Source: Pseudomonadales bacterium (GTDB lineage: Bacteria; Pseudomonadota; Gammaproteobacteria; Pseudomonadales; Ketobacteraceae). From it: DNA of 64,000 bases. A model generated the notes under the pieces. That model was not told the origin of the DNA, did no database searches, and saw only the letters and a program-made list of their open reading frames with translations. A program made the position numbers and the translations under genes. Location: the NCBI GenBank assembly GCA_020062665.1, contig JAGUVW010000036.1, positions 84,166-148,165 of the forward strand. Direction: 5' to 3'. Of this stretch, positions 1 to 8,311 are shown piece after piece (within the stretch, counting starts at the first letter, position 1; the number at the start of each line of letters is the position of its first letter).

Positions 1-52
1 GGAAAAAGCCGAAGTCGTGGACGATATGCCCTGAGATTGTGGCGGGGGAATG

Positions 53-80
53 CAGCCTGCGGCTTGTGTGTCGCAGGCTG
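53..80 (-). terminator. Hairpin downstream of the small leftward gene
   Basis: A 9-bp perfect inverted repeat (CAGCCTGCG / CGCAGGCTG, 10-nt loop) lies 8 bp past the stop codon of the small minus-strand gene at 89-232. There is no T-run on either strand, so it is a weak terminator candidate or just a 3' stabilising hairpin. Confidence 0.35.
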
Positions 81-88
81 TGTATGAT

Positions 89-232
89 TCAGCGCTGGCG
101 CTGTTGCGGATGATGCGGACGTTGCTGCTCGATGGGGATCGGTTTCAGCGCCTGTTCCGGTTGATACCAGCAGGCCTGGCTGATGCGCTCAAAGAAAGCC
201 AGAACAGCGGATTTGATGTCTTCCCAGTTCAT
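89..232 (-). CDS. Small protein of unknown function (47 aa)
   Basis: A 47-codon frame on the minus strand starts MNWEDIKSAVLAFFERISQ and ends in a Gln/Arg/His/Pro-rich tail (HHPQQRQR). It has no transmembrane segment or known motif; the first 20 residues could form an amphipathic helix. Support is local: a GAGG Shine-Dalgarno sits 7-8 nt before the ATG, a TATACT -10 box lies about 46 nt upstream (278-283), and a hairpin follows the stop (53-80). The overlapping plus-strand frame lacks such signals. suhB points the same way and ends at 351. I do not recognise the protein. Confidence 0.45.
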   Translation of the reverse strand: MNWEDIKSAVLAFFERISQACWYQPEQALKPIPIEQQRPHHPQQRQR

Positions 233-277
233 GGGGGATCCTCACGGCAGAAGGGTTAAGCAACCCCGGTCTTAGCC

Positions 278-283
278 AGTATA
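278..283 (-). promoter_or_regulatory. Candidate -10 box for the small gene at 89-232
   Basis: On the minus strand the sequence reads TATACT, 5 of 6 to the sigma-70 consensus, in the gap between suhB and the small gene. No convincing -35 is seen. Confidence 0.35.
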
Positions 284-350
284 GGCCAGCCATTTTGGTC
301 GCTGCCAGCCCTAAATGCCTTGTCCGCTTAGGCTGATGTGCGTGGTGATG

Positions 351-1154
351 TTACTTGGGCAGATGGGTGTGAATCGTCTGCAGCATGGCCTTGAACAGCT
401 TGGGGGAAGCGCACACCACATCACCTTTCTTCAGATGATCCATACCGCCGCGCAGGTCGCCGATCAGGCCGCCGGCTTCGGTCACCAGCAGCGAACCGCC
501 GGCCACATCCCACTCGCTCAAACCGAACTCCCAGAACCCGTCATACCGCCCCGCTGCCACATAAGCCAGATCCAGCGAGGCTGCGCCCGCCCGGCGAATG
601 CCGGCAGTGCTGCGGGCAAAATCCGCGAACATGCCCATATAGGCATCGAAAATGCCCGCCTGATTGGGGCGGAAGGGGAAACCGGTGGCCAGCAGGGTGC
701 CTTCCAGCTTGGCGCGGTTGGTGACCCGGATGCGGCGGCCGTTCAATTGGGCGCCCCGGCCACGGGCAGCGGTGAATTCCTCGCGCCGGATCGGGTCCAG
801 TACCACGGCCACTTCCAGCTGGCCTTTCACCTTGAGGGCGATGGAGATGGCGAAATGGGGCACGCCATGGATGAAGTTGGTGGTGCCGTCGAGGGGATCG
901 ATGACCCAGACATAATCCTTGCCGTCGCCCTTGCCTTCGATCAGGCCGTTCTCTTCGCCGAAGAAGGAATGATCCGGGTAGCGCTTGCGGATACCGTCGA
1001 TGATGCGCTCTTCCGACGCCCGATCCACCTTGGTGACGAAATCATTGGCGCCCTTGGATTCCACGTCGATCATGTCCACCTGCTCGAAGGCTTTGGCAAT
1101 CATCTCACCGGTTGTACGGGCGACGCCCAGCGCAGTATTCAGCATCGGATGCAT
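351..1154 (-). CDS. suhB: Inositol-1-monophosphatase / antitermination factor SuhB
   Basis: A cytoplasmic Mg-dependent inositol monophosphatase family protein. In E. coli SuhB also joins the rRNA antitermination complex with Nus factors. The chosen ATG gives 267 aa, the same length as E. coli SuhB; the frame stays open to 1628 but that extension carries no family sequence. Metal-site motifs are intact: GEE at 66-68, DPLDGT at 86-91 and the C-terminal WDVAGG with Asp216. It is divergent from trmJ, a common arrangement in Pseudomonas-like genomes. Housekeeping; confident call. Confidence 0.95.
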   Translation of the reverse strand: MHPMLNTALGVARTTGEMIAKAFEQVDMIDVESKGANDFVTKVDRASEERIIDGIRKRYPDHSFFGEENGLIEGKGDGKDYVWVIDPLDGTTNFIHGVPHFAISIALKVKGQLEVAVVLDPIRREEFTAARGRGAQLNGRRIRVTNRAKLEGTLLATGFPFRPNQAGIFDAYMGMFADFARSTAGIRRAGAASLDLAYVAAGRYDGFWEFGLSEWDVAGGSLLVTEAGGLIGDLRGGMDHLKKGDVVCASPKLFKAMLQTIHTHLPK

Positions 1155-1192
1155 GGTCTCGGATTCCTCAAAGAGCGATTTTGCGGGTGCGC

Positions 1193-1219
1193 ATAATACC
1201 AGAAACCGCTTTCCGGCAA
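1193..1219 (-). promoter_or_regulatory. Candidate suhB promoter
   Basis: Minus strand shows TTGCCG, a 15-nt spacer and TATTAT, about 40 nt upstream of the suhB ATG. The spacer is short, so the -35 assignment is uncertain; the -10 is good. Confidence 0.4.
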
Positions 1220-1290
1220 CCGATTTTCTTCCGGGGGCCAGCGTGAACTCTGCTACCATTGGCGGTTTTCCCAGAAGGTTCAACGGCAAC

Positions 1291-2061
1291 ATGCAAGCAC
1301 TCGACCGCCTGCGCATCGTCATGATCAATACCAGCGACTCCGGCAATATCGGGGCGGCGGCCCGCGCCATGAAGACCATGGGGGTGAGCCAGTTGGTGCT
1401 GGTGCAGCCGAAGGAGCATCCCACGGCCAAGGCTACCGCCCGTGCGGCCGGCGCAGCCGATCTGCTGTACAACGCCCGAGTGGTGGAAACCCTTGATGAA
1501 GCGATTGGCGACTGCCAGCTGGTGTTTGGCACCAGCGCCCGCCTGCGCACCATTCCCTGGCCGCTGATCAATCCCCGTGAAGCGGCGTCGCGTGTCACGA
1601 ATGAGCCAGAAGGTGCCGATATTGCCATTCTGTTTGGCCGCGAAGACTCTGGCCTTAATAATGAAGAGCTGCGACGCTGTCACCTGCACATCTGCATTCC
1701 CGGTAACGACGCCTACTCCGTGCTCAATGTGGCGGCGGCGATCCAGGTGATCTGTTACGAGATGCGGATGGCGGCCCTGGAGCGGGCGGGGGCGGAGGAA
1801 GCCCAGCCCAATCCGGACGGCCTGCGGGACTGGGATCAGCCGCTGGTATCCAGCGAGGAAACCGAGCGGCTGCTGCGCCATTTCGAGGAAGTCTTGCTTG
1901 ATATCGACTTTTTCGACCCCAGTAATCCCAAACAGCTGCTCACCCGTTTGCGCCGGTTCTTCCTGCGCACCCGGATGGACAAGCTGGAGATGAACCTGCT
2001 CCGGGGCATCCTGTCCACGGTGCAGAAACGGATTCGGCGCGAATCCGGCTCACAACCATAA
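1291..2061 (+). CDS. trmJ: tRNA (cytidine/uridine-2'-O-)-methyltransferase TrmJ
   Basis: A SPOUT-family, SAM-dependent 2'-O-methyltransferase acting at position 32 of tRNA anticodon loops. The ATG at 1291 begins MQALDRLRIVMINTSDSGNI and gives 256 aa, close to the family norm (about 245-260). SpoU motifs are clear: NTSDSGNIGAAARAMK near the N-terminus, FGREDSGLNNEEL mid-protein, and CIPGNDAYSVLNVAAAIQV, which forms the knot and SAM site. The upstream part of the open frame overlaps suhB and is not part of the protein. cysE begins 9 nt after its stop, so the two are probably co-transcribed. Confidence 0.93.
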   Translation: MQALDRLRIVMINTSDSGNIGAAARAMKTMGVSQLVLVQPKEHPTAKATARAAGAADLLYNARVVETLDEAIGDCQLVFGTSARLRTIPWPLINPREAASRVTNEPEGADIAILFGREDSGLNNEELRRCHLHICIPGNDAYSVLNVAAAIQVICYEMRMAALERAGAEEAQPNPDGLRDWDQPLVSSEETERLLRHFEEVLLDIDFFDPSNPKQLLTRLRRFFLRTRMDKLEMNLLRGILSTVQKRIRRESGSQP

Positions 2062-2070
2062 GGAACGCCC

Positions 2071-2865
2071 ATGTTTGAAGGCATACGCGAAGACATCCGG
2101 TCGGTATTCCACCGGGATCCGGCCGCCCGCAACAGTCTGGAGGTGATCCTCACCTATCCGGGCCTCCACGCCGTGTTGCTGCACCGTCTCGCCCATGCCT
2201 GTTGGAAAGCCGGCTTCAAGCTGCTGGCCCGCATCATTTCCACCTTCTCCCGCTGGCTCACCGGGATCGAGATTCACCCCGGTGCCACCATCGGCCGCCG
2301 TTTTTTCATCGACCACGGCATGGGGGTGGTGATTGGCGAAACCGCCGAAGTGGGGGATGACGTGACCCTCTACCACGGTGTGACCCTGGGTGGTACCACC
2401 TGGAACAAGGGCAAGCGCCATCCGACCCTGGGCAATGGCGTGGTGGTGGGTGCCGGCGCCAAGGTGCTGGGGCCGATCACGGTCAGCGCCAATGCCCGCG
2501 TCGGTTCCAATGCCGTGGTGACCAAAGACGTGCCCGAGGGCGCCACCGTGGTGGGTATCCCCGGCCGCATCATCTGCAAGGAAGAGGATGTCGACTGTCG
2601 CGAGAAGCAGCGCCAGGCCATGGCGGAAAAGATCGGTTTCGATGCGTACGGCATGACCCCGGACATGCCCGACCCGATTGCCCGTTCCATCCGCAAACTG
2701 CTGGATCACATGCACGCGGTTGACCAGAAGGTCAATCAGATGAGTGTCGAGCTGGAGAAAATGGGGCGGGACTGCGGTCAGTCCTTGCCCGAGATCGATG
2801 ATCAGGCCTTTGATACGCTGGCTGAAGTTGAGGAAGAAAATCGTTCGCAATTGAAAGTTGACTGA
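2071..2865 (+). CDS. cysE: Serine O-acetyltransferase CysE
   Basis: Makes O-acetylserine from serine and acetyl-CoA, the first step of cysteine synthesis. 264 aa, with a helical N-terminal trimer/hexamer domain (about 1-60) and a left-handed beta-helix of hexapeptide repeats (about 66-165) containing [20 protein letters not shown] and HGVTLGGT. Asp81-His82 matches the E. coli catalytic His158 region; the Asp143 equivalent is Glu67, as I recall is usual for this subclass. The C-terminal tail is helical and acidic. The position beside iscR-iscS links cysteine supply to Fe-S assembly. The gene's last bases form part of an IscR-like operator. Confidence 0.94.
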   Translation: MFEGIREDIRSVFHRDPAARNSLEVILTYPGLHAVLLHRLAHACWKAGFKLLARIISTFSRWLTGIEIHPGATIGRRFFIDHGMGVVIGETAEVGDDVTLYHGVTLGGTTWNKGKRHPTLGNGVVVGAGAKVLGPITVSANARVGSNAVVTKDVPEGATVVGIPGRIICKEEDVDCREKQRQAMAEKIGFDAYGMTPDMPDPIARSIRKLLDHMHAVDQKVNQMSVELEKMGRDCGQSLPEIDDQAFDTLAEVEEENRSQLKVD

Positions 2866-2878
2866 ATTACTCGGATAT
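2854..2878 (+). promoter_or_regulatory. IscR type-1 operator overlapping the cysE stop codon
   Basis: The 25 bp here match the type-1 IscR box ATASYYGACTRWWWYAGTCRRSTAT at 22 positions by my count. They include GTTGACT, GAATTA and CGGATAT in the right order. The box contains the cysE TGA (2863-2865) and lies 60 nt before iscR. [2Fe-2S]-IscR binding here would give the usual autorepression. Confidence 0.7.
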
Positions 2879-2886
2879 TGCAGAAT
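2858..2886 (+). promoter_or_regulatory. Candidate iscR promoter
   Basis: TTGACT (2858-2863), a 17-nt spacer and CAGAAT (2881-2886). The -35 lies inside the IscR box, as at the E. coli iscR promoter. The -10 is only 4 of 6. Confidence 0.5.
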
Positions 2887-2892
2887 GGCAAT

Positions 2893-2915
2893 TGCCCGTA
2901 CGCGCCGTACGGGCA
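2893..2915. promoter_or_regulatory. 10-bp perfect palindrome in the iscR leader
   Basis: TGCCCGTACG, 3 nt, CGTACGGGCA: a perfect 10-bp inverted repeat between the predicted iscR -10 and its ATG (2938). There is no T-run, so it is unlikely to terminate efficiently; it may be a leader hairpin or protein site. Confidence 0.45.
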
Positions 2916-2937
2916 GCATTGTTCCGGGAGCGCATGT

Positions 2938-3435
2938 ATGAAACTCACCACCAAAGGCCGTTATGCTGTCACCGCCATGCTGGATCTGGCGCTCCACGCA
3001 CAGAAAGGCCCTGTCAGTCTTGCGGATATTTCCGAGCGTCAAGGCATTTCCATTTCTTACCTGGAACAGCTGTTTTCCAAACTGCGCAAGAATGAGCTGG
3101 TCAGCAGCGTGCGTGGCCCCGGTGGCGGTTACCGGCTGAGTCGCGATGGCGGCCAGATCTTTGTGGCCCAGATCATCGATGCGGTTGATGAAAAGGTCGA
3201 CGTGACCCGTTGCATGGGTGAGGGCAACTGCCAGGACGGTGAAACCTGTCTGACCCACGACCTGTGGCAGGATCTTTCCAACCAGTTGCATAATTTCCTG
3301 AGCGAGATCAGTGTGCAAAGCCTTGTGGATCGCGCCGAAATCCGTAAAGTGGCCGACCGTCAGGATCGTTATCAGAGTGAACGGGGCCGCAAGGGCTCCG
3401 ATTCCGACCGTCTGCCACTCAGCGAAATCAACTGA
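2938..3435 (+). CDS. iscR: Fe-S cluster regulator IscR
   Basis: Rrf2-family repressor that senses [2Fe-2S] status and controls isc/suf genes. The ATG at 2938 begins [20 protein letters not shown] and has a GGGAG Shine-Dalgarno; 165 aa. The winged-helix domain covers about 1-75 ([19 protein letters not shown], then RGPGGGYRL). Cluster ligands are intact and at the same numbers as in E. coli: Cys92, Cys98, Cys104 and His107 in [16 protein letters not shown]. The charged C-terminal tail varies in the family. It leads a two-gene iscR-iscS unit, with its own box at 2854-2878. Confidence 0.95.
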   Translation: MKLTTKGRYAVTAMLDLALHAQKGPVSLADISERQGISISYLEQLFSKLRKNELVSSVRGPGGGYRLSRDGGQIFVAQIIDAVDEKVDVTRCMGEGNCQDGETCLTHDLWQDLSNQLHNFLSEISVQSLVDRAEIRKVADRQDRYQSERGRKGSDSDRLPLSEIN

Positions 3436-3474
3436 TTCCCGCCCCCTGACGGGGATCGCATTCGAGGACTGTTC

Positions 3475-4623
3475 ATGCGCCCCGTCTATCTCGATTACGC
3501 CGCTACCACCCCTGTCGATCCCCGAGTAGCCGAGCGCATGGCGGGCTGCCTGACGCTGGATGGCATCTTTGCCAACCCGGCATCCCGTTCCCACCTTTAT
3601 GGCTGGCAGGCGGAAGACGCGGTGGAATCCGCCCGCAAGCAGGTGGCCGACCTGATCGGCGCCGATCCCCGTGAAATCGTCTGGACCTCTGGTGCCACCG
3701 AAGCCGACAACCTGGCCATCAAGGGCGCGTTGCCGTTCCTGCAGGAGCGGGGGCGCCACATCATCACCTCCGCCATCGAGCACAAGGCTGTGCTGGATAC
3801 CTGTCATCATCTGGAAGAGCAGGGCTACCGCGTTACCTGGCTGAAGCCGGGGGCGGACGGCCTGATCACGCCCGCCATGGTGGAAGCGGCCATCGAGCCG
3901 GACACCGTGCTGGTGTCCCTGATGCACGTGAACAATGAAATCGGCACTGCCACGGATATCGCCGCCATCGGCGCTATTACCCGTGCCCGCAACATTCTGT
4001 TTCATGTGGATGCGGCCCAAAGCGCCGGCAAGCTGCCCATCAATCTGGCAGAGTTGCCGGTGGATCTGATGTCCCTGTCTGCCCACAAAGTCTATGGCCC
4101 CAAGGGCATTGGCGCGCTGTATGTGCGGCGCCAGCCCCAGGTGCGTGTGGAACCCCAGATTCACGGTGGCGGCCATGAGCGTGGGATGCGCAGCGGTACT
4201 TTGCCCACTCACCAGATCGTCGGTATGGGGGAGGCGTTTGCGCTGGCCCAGGCTGAAATGGCAATCGAGGCGGAGCGGCTCAAGGCCCTGCGCCTGCGTT
4301 TGTGGCAGGGCATTCAGCCCCTGGGGGATGTCTGCTTGAATGGCCATCCCGAGCAGCGGGTGCCGGGCATCCTGAATGTGTCGTTCGGCGGTGTGGACGG
4401 CGAGACCCTGATGATGGCTCTGCGGGATCTGGCGGTGTCCTCCGGCAGCGCCTGCAATTCCGCCACGGTGGCGCCCTCTTACGTGATCAAGGCGCTCGGG
4501 GTGCCCGATGCTCTGGCGCTGGCGTCGGTGCGCTTTTCCCTCGGCCGGTTCACCACAGCGGAAGATGTCGACTTCGCCGTGAGCGCCGTGACCGAAACCG
4601 TCAGCCGCCTGCGCGCAGGCTGA
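3475..4623 (+). CDS. iscS: Cysteine desulfurase IscS (short C-terminus)
   Basis: PLP enzyme that takes sulfur from cysteine for Fe-S clusters, thiolated tRNA and cofactors. 382 aa and very close to E. coli IscS over its whole length: PLP-lysine in [10 protein letters not shown] (Lys205), [20 protein letters not shown], and active-site Cys327 in [10 protein letters not shown]. It ends at VSRLRAG, where E. coli IscS carries about 20 further residues used to bind IscU. iscU, iscA, hscBA and fdx are also absent downstream; ndk comes next. Either another scaffold (for example SUF) accepts its sulfur or its main job is tRNA thiolation. Confidence 0.92.
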   Translation: MRPVYLDYAATTPVDPRVAERMAGCLTLDGIFANPASRSHLYGWQAEDAVESARKQVADLIGADPREIVWTSGATEADNLAIKGALPFLQERGRHIITSAIEHKAVLDTCHHLEEQGYRVTWLKPGADGLITPAMVEAAIEPDTVLVSLMHVNNEIGTATDIAAIGAITRARNILFHVDAAQSAGKLPINLAELPVDLMSLSAHKVYGPKGIGALYVRRQPQVRVEPQIHGGGHERGMRSGTLPTHQIVGMGEAFALAQAEMAIEAERLKALRLRLWQGIQPLGDVCLNGHPEQRVPGILNVSFGGVDGETLMMALRDLAVSSGSACNSATVAPSYVIKALGVPDALALASVRFSLGRFTTAEDVDFAVSAVTETVSRLRAG

Positions 4624-4640
4624 AGCCCGCCTGGGTGCCG

Positions 4641-4669
4641 TATTCAATTCGGGGAAACCTGCGTATAAT
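4641..4669 (+). promoter_or_regulatory. Candidate ndk promoter
   Basis: A perfect TATAAT (4664-4669) follows TATTCA (4641-4646, 3 of 6 to the -35) with 17 nt between. The discriminator after the -10 is GC-rich, as at growth-rate-regulated promoters. It suggests that ndk is not simply the tail of the isc unit. Confidence 0.5.
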
Positions 4670-4752
4670 CGCGGCTTTCCTGCGGCCGGGCCTGCCTTAT
4701 GCGCCGCTTCCCGATTTTATTTCTCAATTAAATCAGCACTTTGGAGAGTCTC

Positions 4753-5184
4753 ATGGCCGTAGAACGCACCCTGTCCATCATCAAGCCCGACGCCGTTGCC
4801 AAAAACGTTGTAGGCGAAATCCTGACCCGTTTCGAAAAAGCCGGCCTGAAAGTCGTTGCCGCCAAGATGCAGCACCTGTCCGACAAGGTCGCCGGTGGTT
4901 TCTACGCCGAGCACAAAGAACGTCCTTTCTACAAGGATCTGGTGGGCTTCATGACCTCCGGCCCCGTGCTGGTACAGGTGCTGGAAGGCGAGAACGCCAT
5001 CGCCCTGAACCGCGAGCTGATGGGCGCCACTGACCCCAAGAAAGCCGCCCCCGGAACCATTCGTGCCGACTTCGCTCAAAGCATTGATGCGAATGCTGTT
5101 CACGGTTCCGATTCCCCGGCCTCCGCTGCCCGTGAAATCGCGTACTTCTTCGCTGAAAGCGAACTGTGCCCGCGCAGCCGTTAA
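4753..5184 (+). CDS. ndk: Nucleoside diphosphate kinase
   Basis: Transfers the gamma-phosphate between nucleoside di- and triphosphates through a phospho-histidine. The ATG at 4753 begins [18 protein letters not shown] and gives 143 aa, exactly the usual bacterial length. Lys11 (IIKPDA) and catalytic His117 in NAVHGSDS are present. In Pseudomonas-like genomes it follows iscX; here it follows iscS directly. A strong hairpin lies 25 nt downstream, before rlmN. Confidence 0.96.
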   Translation: MAVERTLSIIKPDAVAKNVVGEILTRFEKAGLKVVAAKMQHLSDKVAGGFYAEHKERPFYKDLVGFMTSGPVLVQVLEGENAIALNRELMGATDPKKAAPGTIRADFAQSIDANAVHGSDSPASAAREIAYFFAESELCPRSR

Positions 5185-5209
5185 TCACCGATCACTGCTA
5201 GACTTGTAG

Positions 5210-5239
5210 ACAAATGGAGCCCATTCCGGCTCCATTTGT
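5210..5239 (+). terminator. Hairpin between ndk and rlmN
   Basis: ACAAATGGAGCC, 6-nt loop, GGCTCCATTTGT: a 12-bp perfect stem. The following bases (TTGC) are not a long U-tract, so it is likely a partial terminator or attenuator limiting read-through from ndk into rlmN. Confidence 0.5.
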
Positions 5240-5258
5240 TGCAAAAGCGAGAATTGTT

Positions 5259-6410
5259 ATGTCCGCATCCACCGCTGAAAAAATCAATCTGCTGGGGCTT
5301 AATCGCGTCCAGCTGGAAGATTTTTTCGAATCCATCGGCGAAAAGCGTTTTCGCGCTCATCAGGTCATGAAATGGATTCATTTTTTCGGTGTGGACAACT
5401 TTGAAGACATGTCCAATCTGGGTAAGGCCCTGCGCACCAAGCTGGCGGACGTGGCCGAGATTCGTGGCCCGGACGTGGAGCTGGAATCCTTTTCCCAGGA
5501 CGGCACCCGCAAATGGGTGGTGCGCCTGGACAACGGCAACTGCGTGGAAACCGTGTTCATCCCCGATGGCGACCGTGGCACGCTCTGCGTGTCCTCGCAA
5601 GTGGGCTGTGCGCTGGACTGCAGCTTCTGCTCCACCGGCAAGCAGGGTTTCCAGCGCGACCTGACAGTGGCCGAGATTGTCGGCCAGTGCTGGGTGGCGC
5701 ACAAATCTTTCGGCGTGCCCGACAACAAAGGCCATCGCCACGTCACCAATATCGTGATGATGGGTATGGGCGAACCGCTGCTGAATTTTGAAAACGTGAT
5801 CACCGCGATGGAGATCATGAAGGACGATCTGGGTTACGGCGTGGCAAAGAAGCGTCTGACCCTGAGCACGTCCGGTATCGTGCCGCAGATGTACGAACTG
5901 TATGACCGCATCGATGTGGCGCTGGCGGTGTCGCTGCACGCGCCCAACGACGAGCTGCGTGATGAACTGGTGCCGGTGAACCGCAAGTATCCGCTCAAGG
6001 ATCTGATCGCCGCTTGTCAGGAATATGTGCGCAAATTCAATGACAGCCGCCGCGTCACCATGGAGTATGTGTTGCTCGAAGGTGTGAATGACAAATTCGA
6101 GCACGCGGAGGAGTTGATTGAGCTGTTGAAGGACGTGCCGTCGAAGATCAACCTGATTCCATTCAATCCGTTTCCCAATTCCGGTTATCGCCGCCCCAAC
6201 GGGCTGCGCACCCGGGCCTTCCAGGAACGCCTGCAGCAGGCAGGCTTCGTGACCACCGTGCGTACCACCCGTGGCGACGACATAGACGCGGCCTGTGGGC
6301 AATTGGTGGGTCAGGTGCAGGATCGCACCCGCCGCGCTGCCCAGTGGCAGCAGAAAGTCCAACAAAAACAGAACAAGATCCCGCTCCACGACGCGAGCGC
6401 AAACAGGTGA
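5259..6410 (+). CDS. rlmN: 23S rRNA/tRNA adenine-C2 methyltransferase RlmN
   Basis: Radical-SAM enzyme that methylates A2503 of 23S rRNA and A37 of some tRNAs. The ATG at 5259 begins [20 protein letters not shown]; 383 aa, typical of the family. The CxxxCxxC cluster motif is CALDCSFC (Cys117, 121, 124). GMGEPLLN and [17 protein letters not shown] are family signatures. The resolving cysteine near the C-terminus is Cys346 (DAACGQL). pilF starts 4 nt after the stop, so the two are coupled. Confidence 0.95.
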   Translation: MSASTAEKINLLGLNRVQLEDFFESIGEKRFRAHQVMKWIHFFGVDNFEDMSNLGKALRTKLADVAEIRGPDVELESFSQDGTRKWVVRLDNGNCVETVFIPDGDRGTLCVSSQVGCALDCSFCSTGKQGFQRDLTVAEIVGQCWVAHKSFGVPDNKGHRHVTNIVMMGMGEPLLNFENVITAMEIMKDDLGYGVAKKRLTLSTSGIVPQMYELYDRIDVALAVSLHAPNDELRDELVPVNRKYPLKDLIAACQEYVRKFNDSRRVTMEYVLLEGVNDKFEHAEELIELLKDVPSKINLIPFNPFPNSGYRRPNGLRTRAFQERLQQAGFVTTVRTTRGDDIDAACGQLVGQVQDRTRRAAQWQQKVQQKQNKIPLHDASANR

Positions 6411-6414
6411 ACTG

Positions 6415-7197
6415 ATGGGAACACGCAGCCCGAAGAATCTGCGACTGTTGAGCTGGCTGGCACTGTGTTGCCTGCTGCTGGCCGGTTGCGTCACGGAAAC
6501 CAGCGATCGCCTGGCGCAGAACAAAGATCCCAAAAAGGCAGTGAAAGCCTACGTTGAGGCCGGCATGCGCTACATGCAGCGCAACCAGATGGAAAACGCC
6601 CACCGCACCCTGACCCGTGCCTATGACATCGATCCCAACGATCCCGCAGTGAACAATGCACTGGCGCTGTTTTTCAGCATCGAGGGTGACAAGTCGCAGA
6701 CCGAAAAACATTACAAGAAGGCTATTTCCACTGATCCCAAGTTCTCCCAGGCTCGCAATAACTATGCAGCGTTCCTGTTCAAGGAGGAGCGCTACAAGGA
6801 TGCCATTGTTCAGCTGGAGCAGGTCACCACCGATTACCGCTACGACCGGCGTTTCACCGCGTTCGAAAATCTCGGCCTGTGCTATCTCAAGGTAGGTGAT
6901 ACCGAGCAGGCGGAAAAGTCGTTCAATCGGGCGCTCAAGCTCAATGCCAACATGCCGGTTTCCCTGCTTGAGCTGGCGCAGATTCATTTCGAAAAAGGTG
7001 ATCATGCGACGGCGTATGGCTATCTGACGAGTCACGAAAAGCTGGTGCGCCCTTCGCCCCGGCAATTGTGGCTGGGCATTCGCCTGCAGCGGATTCTGGG
7101 CGATCAAAACAAACTGGCCAGCTATGAGCTGGCGCTCAGGAATATGTTCCCAGGCTCGCCTGAATTCCAGGCCTACATGGCTTCCCGATCTTTATGA
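6415..7197 (+). CDS. pilF: Type IV pilus biogenesis/stability lipoprotein PilF (PilW)
   Basis: Outer-membrane pilotin that helps the PilQ secretin assemble. 260 aa. The signal peptide ends in lipobox LLAGC (lipidated Cys25). TPR repeats fill the rest, from about 42 on (KAVKAYVEAGMRYMQRNQME, then DPNDPAVNNALALFF). The ATG at 6415 lies 4 nt past the rlmN stop. The rlmN-pilF-rodZ-ispG-hisS order is the one in Pseudomonas. The stop codon overlaps the start of rodZ (ATGA). Confidence 0.92.
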   Translation: MGTRSPKNLRLLSWLALCCLLLAGCVTETSDRLAQNKDPKKAVKAYVEAGMRYMQRNQMENAHRTLTRAYDIDPNDPAVNNALALFFSIEGDKSQTEKHYKKAISTDPKFSQARNNYAAFLFKEERYKDAIVQLEQVTTDYRYDRRFTAFENLGLCYLKVGDTEQAEKSFNRALKLNANMPVSLLELAQIHFEKGDHATAYGYLTSHEKLVRPSPRQLWLGIRLQRILGDQNKLASYELALRNMFPGSPEFQAYMASRSL

Positions 7198-8255
7198 CAG
7201 CGCTTCCTGGTAAACCCGCGTCCAATTCCGTGCAGTCGGGTTCTGATCAGCTGCTGGCGGTTTCACCCGGTGAAAAACTGCAACGGGCCCGTCAGGCGCG
7301 CAAGCTGGAAGTGACCGAAATGGCGCAGCGTCTGAATCTGTCGCCGGGCGTGGTGCGCGCGCTGGAAGCCGATGACTATCGCATATTGCCAAACGCCACC
7401 TTCGTCAAAGGTTACCTGCGCAGTTACGCCCGTGCGCTGGAGATCAATGGTGATGAGTTGGTGCGGGCCTACGAGGCCATTACCGGCTGCAGCGAGGCGG
7501 TCAAGGTGGAGCCCATTGCAGCGCCCATGATCAGCGATACCCGTCGCAACCAGCGCAAAGTGCTGCTGGCGCTGGGGCTGCTGGTGGTGCTGGGTGCCGG
7601 CTTGTGGATTGGCGTGGCGGAAAACGATCCGGTATCCGATGCGGCGTCTGTGGATTCATCCTCTGCGCTGGAAAGGGAGACGGGAGTGCCTGCGGTTGAT
7701 CCGGTGGCTGAACACGTCAACCCGCCCGTGGTGGTTACCCGTTCCCAGAGCACGGATGCCGAGGTGATTGCTTCAGTTGAGGCAACCGACGAGCCGGTGG
7801 AAGCCGAATCAACCACCGTGAATGAGCCCGCGCTTGTGCCGGTCGAAACCGTGCAGCCTGTGACTGACGCTGCCGTTCAAGGTACAGTTGTGGAAACCGT
7901 CCAGCCAGTGCCGGTCACGGTGGAGCCTGTTGTATCTGCACCCGTGCCGGTCGCCCCGGCTTTGTCTCCTGCCGCTGAGCCGGCGGCGGCCACGTCGCCC
8001 GCAACAACCGATGGTACTGGCTTGGTCAACCTGCGTTTCCAGGGTGAATGCTGGGTGGAAGTGCGGGATCGCAGCGGCAGGATGGTGTTTTCTGCCCTCA
8101 AGCGTGCCGGCGAGGAAGAGACGCTGCGCGCCGCCATCCCGATTCATGTCAAATTGGGCAACGGTGATGTAGTCAGTGTCCGCTACAACCATCAGCCGGT
8201 GAATTTCACCACGCGACCCGACCGCAAGGTCGTCCGTTTGACGCTGGGCGAATAG
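7194..8255 (+). CDS. rodZ: Cell-shape protein RodZ
   Basis: Bitopic inner-membrane protein that links MreB to the elongasome. 353 aa: cytoplasmic Cro/C1-type helix-turn-helix domain (about 25-95, GEKLQRARQARKLEVTEMAQ and ATFVKGYLRSYARAL), one transmembrane helix (about 122-141), a long Val/Pro/Glu/Ala/Thr-rich periplasmic linker, and a C-terminal DUF4115 beta domain (about 275-353). The start overlaps the pilF stop by 4 nt. Confidence 0.9.
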   Translation: MTALPGKPASNSVQSGSDQLLAVSPGEKLQRARQARKLEVTEMAQRLNLSPGVVRALEADDYRILPNATFVKGYLRSYARALEINGDELVRAYEAITGCSEAVKVEPIAAPMISDTRRNQRKVLLALGLLVVLGAGLWIGVAENDPVSDAASVDSSSALERETGVPAVDPVAEHVNPPVVVTRSQSTDAEVIASVEATDEPVEAESTTVNEPALVPVETVQPVTDAAVQGTVVETVQPVPVTVEPVVSAPVPVAPALSPAAEPAAATSPATTDGTGLVNLRFQGECWVEVRDRSGRMVFSALKRAGEEETLRAAIPIHVKLGNGDVVSVRYNHQPVNFTTRPDRKVVRLTLGE

Positions 8256-8311
8256 CAAAATCGCCCGGGAATCCTTAAGATAGCCCGGCCCGCACCGGTC
8301 AGGAGTCTGTC

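Noticed and set aside
50..259. 69-codon plus-strand frame at the left edge
   Set aside because: It overlaps the small minus-strand gene, which has the better set of promoter, ribosome site and hairpin.
1155..1628. N-terminal extension of suhB
   Set aside because: The extension overlaps trmJ antisense and carries no family sequence; the ATG at 1154 gives exactly the E. coli length.
2050..4647. 865-codon open frame on the minus strand, antisense to cysE, iscR and iscS
   Set aside because: The opposite strand has three clear conserved genes. The antisense frame is low-complexity, rich in His/Gln/Gly, and has no family motif; it is a GC-bias shadow.
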